From assembly GCF_000292915.1 (NCBI RefSeq), contig NC_018514.1, forward strand, positions 124,001-188,000: a stretch of DNA of 64,000 nucleotides, given 5' to 3'. Source of the DNA: Burkholderia cepacia GG4 (GTDB taxonomy: Bacteria; Pseudomonadota; Gammaproteobacteria; Burkholderiales; Burkholderiaceae). A program made the position numbers and the translations under genes. The notes under the pieces are model-generated. The model searched no databases, had not been told where the DNA came from, and worked only from the letters and a program-made list of their open reading frames with translations. Shown piece after piece: positions 36,282 through 44,241 of this stretch (positions within the stretch are counted from its first letter, which is position 1; each line of letters opens with the position of its first letter).

Positions 36282-37084
36282 GCGGTGGGTGATGACGGTA
36301 GGGGCGGCAACTCGAGTTCGGCGAGCAGTTCGTCGAGCTCGAGCACGTGGGTGCGGTCGTGGTCGAGCAGTTCGCGCACGAGTTCGTCGAGCGACATCCG
36401 GCGGATGCCGTCGCGCAACCCGCAGCGCGCGAGTTCCGGCGGTTGAAGCGCGCCGGCCGTCGCGCACAGCGCGGCACGGCCGGTGCGGAACGCGGCGAGC
36501 GCGTCATCGAGCGGCTGTGCGAGATAGTCGCGCTGCGCGGCAAGCGCGGTGCCGTCGACCGATGCGATCACGGGCAATTCGTGCGTGCGCACGGTGTCGA
36601 TGCGTTCGGCGAACACTGCGTCGAGGTCGCGCAGGTGGCACGCATGTTCGACGAACGAAAAGCCGGTGCCGGCCGGGCGGCGTGTGACGAGCATGGCGGG
36701 CAGGTGCGCGGCATACGAGGCGATCCGCGCAGGCATCGCGGCCAGCTCGACGACGACGTCGGCGAACGGCAGTACCCGCGGAAATGCGCTGAACACCGCG
36801 CCGTAGCTGAACAGCGCGCCGCCGATCCGGCCGCGCGCCTGCACGACGTCATGCCCGTGGCGGCGCATCACGTCGGCGACCATCGCGCCGCAGAACTGCC
36901 GGGCCGTCGTATCGGCTTCGATTTCGGGGAATTTGTGCGCGATTTCGTGCTGGATCGCGCCGATCGCGGCGACGCCGACACGCGACAGCGCCGCGAATTC
37001 GACATAGTGCCCAGGCTGCGCGATCAGCGCTTCGAGTTGCGTGCCGAGCGGCGTCGCGCGGAAACGGTCGAAACGGGAATGCAT
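36278..37084 (-). CDS. DinB-like protein
   Basis: 268-residue protein with a DinB-type four-helix fold in its C-terminal part. The metal-binding His pattern appears in FVEHACHLRDLDA (about 143-155) and HDRTHVLELDELL (about 242-254). The N-terminal half (about 1-120) is an alpha/beta region I do not recognise. DinB-like proteins are metal-binding, often thiol-transferase-related or stress linked; no reaction can be assigned. It is coupled to the alpha/beta hydrolase. A long perfect palindrome sits just upstream of its start. Confidence 0.7.
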   Translation of the reverse strand: MHSRFDRFRATPLGTQLEALIAQPGHYVEFAALSRVGVAAIGAIQHEIAHKFPEIEADTTARQFCGAMVADVMRRHGHDVVQARGRIGGALFSYGAVFSAFPRVLPFADVVVELAAMPARIASYAAHLPAMLVTRRPAGTGFSFVEHACHLRDLDAVFAERIDTVRTHELPVIASVDGTALAAQRDYLAQPLDDALAAFRTGRAALCATAGALQPPELARCGLRDGIRRMSLDELVRELLDHDRTHVLELDELLAELELPPLPSSPTA

Positions 37085-37097
37085 GATGGAAAGCGTT

Positions 37098-37132
37098 TGT
37101 CCAGTAACGTATCAAAACGATACGTTACTGGA
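37098..37132. promoter_or_regulatory. 15-bp-arm palindrome before the DinB-like gene
   Basis: GTCCAGTAACGTATC (37098-37112), spacer AAAAC, GATACGTTACTGGAC (37118-37132), a perfect dyad 14 bases upstream of the ATG. The core GTATC-N5-GATAC looks like a TetR-family operator. No T-run, and the position suits a repressor site rather than a terminator. Confidence 0.6.
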
Positions 37133-37172
37133 CCGATAGCGTCAACCGGGGCGCTTCGGGCAATGCACTGCA

Positions 37173-37943
37173 TTACTCCTTGCCGGTGCTCCTGGCTGCC
37201 TGTTCGATCAGCTTCGCGACTTCAGCGGGATGCGAGATGTAGGCGACGTGGCTCGACTTGAGTTCGATCGTCTTGCTGCCGGCGCGTTGCGTCATGAAGC
37301 GTTCGAGCTCGGGGTTGATCGCGCGGTCCGCGGTGGCGACCACCGCCCAGCTCGGTTTCGTCCGCCACGCGGCGTGCGTGATCGGCACACCGAACGACTG
37401 CGCGGCCGGCGTGACTTGCGAGATCGCCATGAATTTCGCTTCGGCGGCCGGCACGTCGGCCGCGAAGTCGGCATGGAACGACGCTTCGTCGAAATACAGA
37501 TGGCCGTCGTCGGTAGCCTTGATCGCCTTTGTCGCGGGCGGCGTCCTCCTGGTCAGTTCGAGCGGGCTTTCGCCGGTGTCGGGCTGGAATGCGGCCACGT
37601 AGACGAGGCCCGCTACCTTGTCGTCGTTGCCGGCTTCGGTGATCACCGCGCCGCCGTAGCTATGGCCGACGAGGATGCTCGGGCCGTCCTGCGCGTCGAC
37701 GACGCGCCGGGTTGCCTTCACGTCGTCGTCGAACGACGTTTCCGGCTGCTGCACGACGGAAACCTTGTAGCCGTCACGTGTCAGGATGTTCGAGACGGCT
37801 TGCCAGCCCGAGCCGTCGGCGAAGTAGCCATGAACCAGCACGACGTTCTTGACGGGGGCGGCGACGGCCGCATGCGAGCCGAGTGCGGCGGCGGTCAGGG
37901 CGAGTGCCGCGGCGATCTGGCGGACTTGGGAAAAGCGCTTCAT
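37173..37943 (-). CDS. secreted alpha/beta hydrolase
   Basis: 256-residue periplasmic alpha/beta hydrolase with a signal peptide (KRFSQVRQIAAALALTAAALGSHAAVA). The HGYFADGSGW oxyanion region, nucleophile Ser in LVGHSYGGAVI (about 95-105) and a C-terminal His in SSHVAYISHP are visible. It resembles the salicylate-esterase/EstC-like hydrolases that often carry TetR regulators. I take the ATG at 37943 because GGAG sits seven bases upstream of it; another ATG two codons earlier is too close. It is divergent from tetR with shared operator-like dyads. Confidence 0.82.
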   Translation of the reverse strand: MKRFSQVRQIAAALALTAAALGSHAAVAAPVKNVVLVHGYFADGSGWQAVSNILTRDGYKVSVVQQPETSFDDDVKATRRVVDAQDGPSILVGHSYGGAVITEAGNDDKVAGLVYVAAFQPDTGESPLELTRRTPPATKAIKATDDGHLYFDEASFHADFAADVPAAEAKFMAISQVTPAAQSFGVPITHAAWRTKPSWAVVATADRAINPELERFMTQRAGSKTIELKSSHVAYISHPAEVAKLIEQAARSTGKE

Positions 37944-38015
37944 TTTCATTCTCCAGAAGGAAGACAGGGTAGGAACCGTCGGATATCGACAGGCGTCTTG
38001 TTCCGTCGATGAGCT

Positions 38016-38037
38016 CATCCTACTAGTAGGTAGGATG
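38016..38037. promoter_or_regulatory. TetR-type operator between divergent genes
   Basis: CATCCTAC-N6-GTAGGATG, with a second overlapping perfect dyad CCTACTAGTAGG (38019-38030). It lies about 73 bases upstream of the hydrolase start and 87-108 bases upstream of the tetR start. The overlapping dyads fit a dimer-of-dimers TetR-family site. Confidence 0.6.
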
Positions 38038-38100
38038 GCGTGCAAGGAGAGATCGCGGCTGGAAAAGAGTATCTCAACGAGGTAAACTATCCGTGTTTTT

Positions 38101-38122
38101 CATCCGACTAGATGGTAGGCAA
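38101..38122. promoter_or_regulatory. second, degenerate TetR-type site at the tetR start
   Basis: The bases from CATCCGACTAG to GGTAGG repeat the pattern of the site at 38016 with a few changes. It overlaps the ATG at 38112, which suggests autorepression and favours the later ATG (38124) as the real start. Confidence 0.4.
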
Positions 38123-38123
38123 G

Positions 38124-38720
38124 ATGACGGTATCGGGGGATAGTACGGCGGCCCGCATTCTCGAAGCCGGGCGGCAACTGATCATGCGGCGTGGCTACAG
38201 CGGGTTCAGTTATGCCGACATCGCCGACGCGATCGACATCAGGAAGGCGAGCATTCACCACCACTTTCCGACGAAGGCGGATCTGGCGGTCGCCGTGCTG
38301 CAGCAGTCGCAGGCGAAATTCGATGCCGACATGGCGTTGCTCGACTCGAGTGGCGCCGACGCGCTGGTGCAGATGCGCGCATACATCGGCTACTGGGAGC
38401 GCTGCATCGCGGACGACAGCGCGCCGTTCTGCGTCGCCGGCATGCTCGGCGCGGAGTTGCCGGCGCTGCCCGACGAAGTCGCGCGGGCGGTGAAGGCGCA
38501 TTTCGACGACCTTGCGGCGTGGCTGGTGCGCGTGCTCGACACAGGGGTGAAAGACGGCGTCGTGCAGCCGGGCGTGTCGGTGCAGACCGAGGCCGCGACG
38601 TTCGTGTCGCTGGTCTATGGCGCGATGCTTGCCGCGCGGGCGTACGGCAATGCCGGGATGTTCAGGGACGTGACCGGTGGGGCGGTCGAGCGGCTCGCGG
38701 TGCCGCGCAACCGCGCGTGA
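38124..38720 (+). CDS. TetR-family regulator
   Basis: 198-residue TetR regulator. The N-terminal HTH is about residues 7-52 and contains MRRGYSGFSYADIADAIDIRKASIHHHFPTKADL-type sequence. The C-terminal ligand domain has AGMLGAELPALPDEV, typical of the AcrR/NemR-like branch with a Cys (APFCVAG) that could sense electrophiles. Start 38124 is supported by GGTAGG four bases upstream; 38112 is an alternative without a ribosome binding site. It probably represses itself and the divergent hydrolase gene. Confidence 0.85.
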   Translation: MTVSGDSTAARILEAGRQLIMRRGYSGFSYADIADAIDIRKASIHHHFPTKADLAVAVLQQSQAKFDADMALLDSSGADALVQMRAYIGYWERCIADDSAPFCVAGMLGAELPALPDEVARAVKAHFDDLAAWLVRVLDTGVKDGVVQPGVSVQTEAATFVSLVYGAMLAARAYGNAGMFRDVTGGAVERLAVPRNRA

Positions 38721-38788
38721 GCCGTGCACGCGTCGGCGGGTAGCGTAGGCGCCCGGCGGTCATGTGGGGTCGCCTGACGCCGCACGGC

Positions 38789-39220
38789 TTACGTGCGCTT
38801 CCCGGCCTCGGCTTGCGCGCTCAGTGTCGCTTTCAGCGCTTGCAGTTCGGCCGTGAATGCCGGCCTGAAGTCCTCGGCTTCGAACAGCGGGCGGATTTCG
38901 ATGTCGGAGTCGCCGGGCATCGGATTCGGGCAGCGCTTCACCCATTCGACCGCTTCGTCCAGCGAGTTCACCTGCCACAGCCAGAAGCCGGCGACGAGCT
39001 CCTTCGTTTCGGCGAACGGGCCGTCGATGACGGTGCGGTTCTTGCCGGCAAAGTGGACGCGCTTGCCGCGCATGCTCGGGTGCAACCCGTCGGCGGCCAG
39101 CAGGATGCCGGCCTGCGCCAGTTCCTCGTTGAAGCGGCCCATCGCGGCGATCATTTCAGGGTCCGGCATCCGGCCGGATTCGGAATCGGCGGTGGCCTTG
39201 ACGATTACCAGGACGCGCAT
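38789..39220 (-). CDS. YCII-related protein, copy 1
   Basis: 143-residue protein of the YCII-related (DGPF) family, a dimeric ferredoxin-like fold. It has MRVLVIVKATADSESG at the N-terminus, the DGPFAETKEL motif with the family Asp near residue 66, and WVKRCPNPMPGD. Such proteins often accompany ECF sigma factors, which are absent here. It is a close paralogue of the next gene, 240 bases upstream on the same strand. Confidence 0.82.
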   Translation of the reverse strand: MRVLVIVKATADSESGRMPDPEMIAAMGRFNEELAQAGILLAADGLHPSMRGKRVHFAGKNRTVIDGPFAETKELVAGFWLWQVNSLDEAVEWVKRCPNPMPGDSDIEIRPLFEAEDFRPAFTAELQALKATLSAQAEAGKRT

Positions 39221-39460
39221 GGTCGTATCTCCTTGGGGCGGGTGGTCGGATGTTCGTCCGCCGGAAGGCGAACGGGGCTTACGACATCAGGACGGCCGGC
39301 AAGCAGCGAACTCGACAACGGAGGTGAAAAAAAGCGCCGGGGGGTGGGCTGGAACGGCGGGTGGCGCGTTGCCGGAGCGTGATCGACCTGTGACTTTCCG
39401 GGCGGGCGGCTACGCATGGCTGCGAGGCGGCCCGCCCGGCGGGCAGGTCAGTACGATCCG

Positions 39461-39907
39461 TCAGTTCCCGGCCGGCGGCGCCTTCGGGCCGTCGCCGAGT
39501 TGCGCGCGCAGCCGCGCTTCCTGCTCCTGCAGCTCGGGCGTGAATTCCGCGCCGAAATCCTCGGGCGAGAACACCTGGCGGATCTCGATTTCCGATTCGC
39601 CGAGCATCGGGTTCGGGCAGCGCTTCACCCATTCGACGGCTTCGTCCAGGGAGTTCACCTGCCACAGCCAGAACCCGGCGATGAGTTCCTTGGTTTCGGC
39701 GAACGGGCCGTCGGTCACGGTCCGGTCCTTGCCGGCGAAGCGTACGCGCTTGCCGCGGGTGCTCGGGTGCAGCCCTTCGCCGGCCAGCATCACGCCCGCT
39801 TTCACGAGCGCCTCGTTGTACTGGCCCATCGCGGCCAGCAGTTCGGTGTCGGGCATCTTGCCGGCTTCGGAATCGGCGGTTGCCTTGACGATGACCATGA
39901 CGCGCAT
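39461..39907 (-). CDS. YCII-related protein, copy 2
   Basis: 148-residue paralogue of the preceding YCII protein, alignable almost end to end: MRVMVIVKATADSEAG, TDGPFAETKEL, WVKRCPNPMLGE. Differences gather in the C-terminal tail. The ATG at 39907 follows AGGAGAAAC. The pair reflects a tandem duplication. No reaction is known for the family. Confidence 0.82.
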   Translation of the reverse strand: MRVMVIVKATADSEAGKMPDTELLAAMGQYNEALVKAGVMLAGEGLHPSTRGKRVRFAGKDRTVTDGPFAETKELIAGFWLWQVNSLDEAVEWVKRCPNPMLGESEIEIRQVFSPEDFGAEFTPELQEQEARLRAQLGDGPKAPPAGN

Positions 39908-40113
39908 TGCAGTTTCTCCTCGGTTCGCAACGTGGGTGTGCGGGCCGGCCATGCGGGAAGGCCGGCCCGTGCTTGCAATGGTACGACGGGCGACGTAACG
40001 CGAAATCGACATCGGCGCGAAAAAAACGCCGTTGCGCCGCCGACGGGCATGCCGGCCGACCCCGTCGCCAAAACTGGTATGCTGATCCTCACGACGTTCA
40101 CGCGGAGGGTGCC

Positions 40114-40344
40114 ATGGCTGCTAAAGAAGTCTCGAAGAAGAAATACCTGAAGATTCTGAACAAGCGCTTGCGTGCCGAGCCGGCAGCGCCGGACGGCGCG
40201 TCGTTCGTGTTTTTCCCGCTGGGCGCGAAAGCGAAGCACGCGACGGGCGTCGTGTCCGGCGATACGCGCAGCAAGCGCGAACTCGCAGTGATGGCCGCGG
40301 TCCAGCGCAAGGCGGCCGAAGAGTTCGTCGTCACGGGCGTCTGA
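40114..40344 (+). CDS. small basic hypothetical protein
   Basis: 76-residue basic protein, MAAKEVSKKKYLKILNK at the start and then a short beta-rich stretch (SFVFFPLGAKAKHATGVVSGD). The CGGAGGG ribosome binding site at 40103-40109 sets the start. No family recognised. It lies between the YCII genes (divergent) and the MBL gene (convergent). Confidence 0.6.
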   Translation: MAAKEVSKKKYLKILNKRLRAEPAAPDGASFVFFPLGAKAKHATGVVSGDTRSKRELAVMAAVQRKAAEEFVVTGV

Positions 40345-40387
40345 CCGGCCCCCTTTCCACCACGGTTTGTGTCGCCGCCTGCGTACG

Positions 40388-41089
40388 TTACGCGGCGCCG
40401 GCCTCGCAATGAGCGATTACACCGGCGATTACGCGCGGGATATCGTGCGTGATCGCCGGGCCGTGCATCGGCAGGATGATGTCGAGATCGAGCGTCTGGA
40501 TGCGGCGCAACGCGCTTGCCAGGTGCACCAGCGACGGCAGGTAATCCGAGCCGGTGATCGAATCGAGGATCGCGGGCAGCGGATCGTTCGTTGGCTCGTT
40601 GCCGAAGCGCATCAGGATGTCCGACGACAGCAACGCCTTGTACGCCGGCAGATACACGACGAGCGCATCCCACTGATGCACGTGCTTCGTGAAGATCGGC
40701 ACGACCTCGATGCCGGACAGCTTCGTCGGCTCGCCGTCCTTCAGCGGAACCGCGCGCACGCCGAACACGTCGGCCAGTCCCCAGGTACACATCGGATGTC
40801 CGTACGCGACGAGCGCCGGATTGGCCGCGAGGAAGTCGGGCAGTGCGCCCATCTCGTCGGCCTCGAAGTGCGGGACGATCACGCTGCTGACCATCGACGG
40901 CGAGATGCCGACGGTATCGAGCGCTGCGCTCAGTTGCGTGAAATTGGCACGGGTGCCCGTTTCGATGCACAGTACGTCACCGTGCGGCGAGCGGACGAAG
41001 AACTGGCTGAAACTGAGGTTCAGTGACTCGACGTAGGTCGTCGCGCGAAACAGGCCGTGGCGAACAGCGACGATTCGGGAGGCGCTCAT
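40388..41089 (-). CDS. flavodiiron-like MBL-fold protein
   Basis: 233-residue metallo-beta-lactamase-fold protein of the flavodiiron (oxygen-binding di-iron) type without a flavodoxin domain. The usual HxExDH metal motif reads H-F-E-A-D-E at PHFEADEMG (about 73-81). Further ligands are GHPMCTWG, KHVHQWDALVVY, SSDILM (Asp) and MHGPA (His). The last His of the first motif is replaced by Glu, which should alter one metal site. It could bind oxygen or NO; activity is not certain. Confidence 0.75.
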   Translation of the reverse strand: MSASRIVAVRHGLFRATTYVESLNLSFSQFFVRSPHGDVLCIETGTRANFTQLSAALDTVGISPSMVSSVIVPHFEADEMGALPDFLAANPALVAYGHPMCTWGLADVFGVRAVPLKDGEPTKLSGIEVVPIFTKHVHQWDALVVYLPAYKALLSSDILMRFGNEPTNDPLPAILDSITGSDYLPSLVHLASALRRIQTLDLDIILPMHGPAITHDIPRVIAGVIAHCEAGAA

Positions 41090-41239
41090 CGGGGATCCTC
41101 GCGCAGGGATTGTAGCGGGAGCCGCGCGGCCCGCGCACCGCGGGTTGCGGTGCGACAGGCGGCAGCGGTCGATCTTCCGATGCAGTCTAGCAGCGCCGCT
41201 GCGGATGCGCGAACCGGCCGATGCAGTGTTCGCGCCGCG

Positions 41240-42010
41240 TCAGTTCTTCAGCTTGTACCCGGTACGGAACATCCACGCGACGATCGCGAGCAGGATCGCG
41301 AGGAACAGCGACGTCGCGGCAAGGCTGATCCAGACGTGCACGTCGGCCAGGCCGTAGAACGACCAGCGGAAGCCGCTGATCAGGTAGACGATCGGGTTGA
41401 ACAGCGTGACGATCCGCCATGCGGGCGGCAGCATGTCGACCGAGTAGAAGCTGCCGCCGAGGAACGTGAGCGGCGTGATGATCAGGAGCGGCACGAGCTG
41501 CAGCTTCTCGAAGCTGTCGGCCCAGATGCCGATCACGAAGCCGAACAGGCTGAAGGTGATCGACGTCAGTACGAGGAACAGTACCATCCAGAACGGATGC
41601 AGGATGTGCAGCGGCACGAACAGGCCGGCCGTCGCGAGGATGATCACACCGAGCAGCAGCGACTTCGACGCCGCCGCGCCGACATACGCGATCACGATCT
41701 CCCAGTACGACACGGGCGCGGACAAGATCTCGTAGATCGTGCCCGTGAAGCGCGGGAAGTAAATGCCGAACGACGCGTTCGAGATGCTCTGCGACAGCAG
41801 CGACAACATCACGAGGCCCGGCACGATGAACGACCCGTAGCCGATGCCGTTCACGTCGCTGATGCGCGAGCCGATCGCCGAGCCGAACACGACGAAGTAC
41901 AGCGACGTCGAGATCACCGGCGCGATGATGCTCTGCATCAGCGTGCGGCGCGTGCGGGCCATTTCGGCGCGGTAGATCGCGCGGATTCCATGGAAATTCC
42001 AGTGCGCCAT
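41240..42010 (-). CDS. yadH: ABC-2 type exporter permease (YadH-like)
   Basis: 256-residue ABC-2 permease with six hydrophobic segments, the same length as E. coli YadH. The ABC-2 signature lies around [24 protein letters not shown]. The start ATG 42010 follows the ATPase stop by 5 bases. With the ATPase it forms a half-size exporter pair of unknown substrate. Confidence 0.82.
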   Translation of the reverse strand: MAHWNFHGIRAIYRAEMARTRRTLMQSIIAPVISTSLYFVVFGSAIGSRISDVNGIGYGSFIVPGLVMLSLLSQSISNASFGIYFPRFTGTIYEILSAPVSYWEIVIAYVGAAASKSLLLGVIILATAGLFVPLHILHPFWMVLFLVLTSITFSLFGFVIGIWADSFEKLQLVPLLIITPLTFLGGSFYSVDMLPPAWRIVTLFNPIVYLISGFRWSFYGLADVHVWISLAATSLFLAILLAIVAWMFRTGYKLKN

Positions 42011-42015
42011 GTGCG

Positions 42016-42960
42016 TTACGCCCCTTGTGCGCCGTTGCGGCGGTTGTCGATCAGGCTGACGAAAATGTCCTCGAGCGAGCTCTGCGTCGTATGCAGGTCG
42101 CGAAAGCCGATGCCGGCCGTGCCGAGCGCGTTGATCAGCTTCGCGATGCTCGCGTCGTCGCGGTGCGAGTCGTACGTATAGACCAGCGCCGCGCCGTCGT
42201 CTGCGCGTTCGAGCCTGAACGGCGCGAGTTCGGCCGGCACGTTCGTGAGCGGATGCTCGAGCTGCACGGTCAGCTGCTTCTTGCCGAGCTTGCGCATCAG
42301 CTCGCGCTTTTCCTCGACGAGCACGAGTTCGCCGCCGAGGATGATGCCGATCCGGTCGGCCATTTCCTCCGCTTCCTCGATGTAGTGCGTGGTCAGCAGG
42401 ATCGTCACGCCGCTTTCGCGCAGCGAGTCGACCAGCTTCCACATGTCGCGGCGCAGCTCGACGTCGACGCCGGCCGTCGGCTCGTCGAGGAACAGGATGC
42501 GCGGTTCGTGCGACAGCGCCTTCGCGATCATCACGCGGCGCTTCATCCCGCCCGACAGCGTCATCAGCTTGTTGTCGCGCTTGTCCCACAGCGACAGTGC
42601 CTTCAGCGTCTTCTCGATGTGTGCGGGATCGGGCGCCTTGCCGAACAGGCCGCGGCTGAACGACACCGTCGCCCAGACGGTTTCGAACGCATCGGTCGTC
42701 AGTTCCTGCGGCACGAGGCCGATCATTTCGCGGGCGGCGCGGTATTGATCGCGGATGTCGTGGCCGCCGACCGTCACGCGGCCTTCGGTCGGCGTGACGA
42801 TGCCGCAGATCGAGCCGATCAGCGTGGTCTTGCCCGCGCCGTTCGGCCCGAGCAGCGCGAAGATCTCGCCGGGGCGGATGTCGAGGGTCACGTGCTTCAG
42901 CGCCTGGAAGCCGGACGCGTAAGTCTTGGAGAGGTCTGAGACGGAAAGGATCGGTTGCAT
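42016..42960 (-). CDS. yadG: ABC-2 type exporter ATPase (YadG-like)
   Basis: 314-residue ATPase, the size of E. coli YadG. Walker A is GPNGAGKTT (about 35-43), the signature is [16 protein letters not shown], Walker B is ILFLDEP, and the H-loop is [10 protein letters not shown]. The C-terminal domain of about 90 residues is of the DUF4162 type found in these exporters. The start at 42960 begins the domain; an in-frame GTG at 42975 is possible. Confidence 0.85.
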   Translation of the reverse strand: MQPILSVSDLSKTYASGFQALKHVTLDIRPGEIFALLGPNGAGKTTLIGSICGIVTPTEGRVTVGGHDIRDQYRAAREMIGLVPQELTTDAFETVWATVSFSRGLFGKAPDPAHIEKTLKALSLWDKRDNKLMTLSGGMKRRVMIAKALSHEPRILFLDEPTAGVDVELRRDMWKLVDSLRESGVTILLTTHYIEEAEEMADRIGIILGGELVLVEEKRELMRKLGKKQLTVQLEHPLTNVPAELAPFRLERADDGAALVYTYDSHRDDASIAKLINALGTAGIGFRDLHTTQSSLEDIFVSLIDNRRNGAQGA

Positions 42961-43390
42961 GCTCACGGATGGCACGGCCGGTCGGGCCGACCCCGTGCGC
43001 CGCGCGTGCCCGGTGCCGCCGCTGCGAAGCGGCCGGTGTCGGGTGCGGCATGGCGAACGGGCGTCATGTCGAACGGCGTTGTGGTGCGGGATCGCAGGAC
43101 CGCCATATTAGCAATCGGAAGATGGAATTGCATTCTGGTGGAAAGGGCGTGCGATACCGGTGCCGGATTTGCGTCAAATTCACGCGCGCCATTCAACAAC
43201 GCGACACTTTATTTAAATTGAACGAACAATTCGCAGCGTTTTCGGCAAAACCGGCGGTACTCGCGTCGGCGTGCGGCGGCGGAGCGTCCGGGCGGCCGAC
43301 TGTGCTGCCCGAACGCCGCCGCGCCGTACCGGGACGACAGGCGCGGCGCTCGCGATAATGCGTTCCTTTCATGTTCCGGGAGCGCTGCGG
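42961..43390. other. intergenic region, ABC exporter / cupin
   Basis: About 430 bases between divergent genes. An AT-rich patch at about 43195-43225 (ACACTTTATTTAAATTGAAC) could hold promoters, but I see no clear -35/-10 pair, operator or ORF with family features. Confidence 0.35.
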
Positions 43391-43687
43391 ATGTCTCTGA
43401 TCGATTTCAAGTCTGTTGCGGCCGCCCAGGCCGTCGCGTGGAAATCCACGATCGTGGGCGAGGTCGGGCCCGCCAGGATCAAGGTGCTGCGCATGGATGC
43501 GCAGCCGTACGAAGCGGAAGTGCACGACTACAACGAGGGGCTGCTGGTGCTCGACGGCAGGCTGATGCTCGAGGTCGACGCGCAGACGATCGTGGTCGAG
43601 GCCGGGCAGATGTATCTCGCGCACGCCGGCACGCGCCACGCGGTGCTGCCGGGCAGTCACGGCACGCTGGCGATCATCGACGTGTGA
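43391..43687 (+). CDS. small cupin-domain protein
   Basis: 98-residue cupin-fold protein. Strands HDYNEGLLVLDGRLMLEVD and GQMYLAHAGTRHAVLPG carry a minimal cupin motif with His residues, though the usual HxH pair is reduced. The ATG at 43391 follows GGGAGCG. Likely a metal-binding or sensor-type small cupin. Function unknown. Confidence 0.75.
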   Translation: MSLIDFKSVAAAQAVAWKSTIVGEVGPARIKVLRMDAQPYEAEVHDYNEGLLVLDGRLMLEVDAQTIVVEAGQMYLAHAGTRHAVLPGSHGTLAIIDV

Positions 43688-44241
43688 GCGTGCACCGGTG
43701 CGATCCGGCGCGGGCGGCCGGAGCGGCCTGCCGCACGGTCATCTATTTGTCTGAGCAAATAAATTGAAGGCTGTTTGAAAAATTGTCAAATTGCCTGCAC
43801 GCACTAGGGTCGCGCGGTTCGGCTCGTTTGGAACTCTGCATCCATTTACTTGTGCGTATCGTCCGATCATAGTCTCGACCAACGACGCATCACGATAACG
43901 AATCAAGCGTACGTACGGAGACCAATACATGACACGCCTATCCGAGGGGCTGGCCGGACTGCCGTTTACCTGCTTTTCGCCGGATGCGGGCGCGACGCGA
44001 GTCGCCTGCCTGCGCCATCACATCGCGTCGTCGCTGTAGCGACGCGTCACATTCCAATTCGATTCCCCCGACGGCGCCGCCGGAGCGCGCTTGCCTGCCG
44101 CGGCGGCTTTGATCGCATTTGCCTGTCCGGCAACGCGGCGCGCATCGTCATGCGCCGCACGCCTTCGCGGCGGCGCGATACCAACCGGCGGGCCACGCAG
44201 CCCGTCCGGACGAGACCTGTCGTACTTGAAAGGAGGGGTTG
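43688..44241. other. upstream region of the envelope cluster
   Basis: About 550 bases. It holds an AT-rich patch (43740-43800) with a small dyad ATTTG-N6-CAAAT (about 43745-43760) and a short ORF with a good ribosome binding site at 43929. The main promoter of the downstream cluster must be here but cannot be placed with confidence. Confidence 0.4.
43929..44039 (+). CDS. possible 36-residue short ORF
   Basis: Reads MTRLSEGLAGLPFTCFSPDA and on to a TAG. It is preceded by CGGAGA at normal spacing. There are two Cys and an RHHIASSL end. It could be a leader or small protein, or the start of a lost gene. Only the Shine-Dalgarno supports it. Confidence 0.3.
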   Translation: MTRLSEGLAGLPFTCFSPDAGATRVACLRHHIASSL

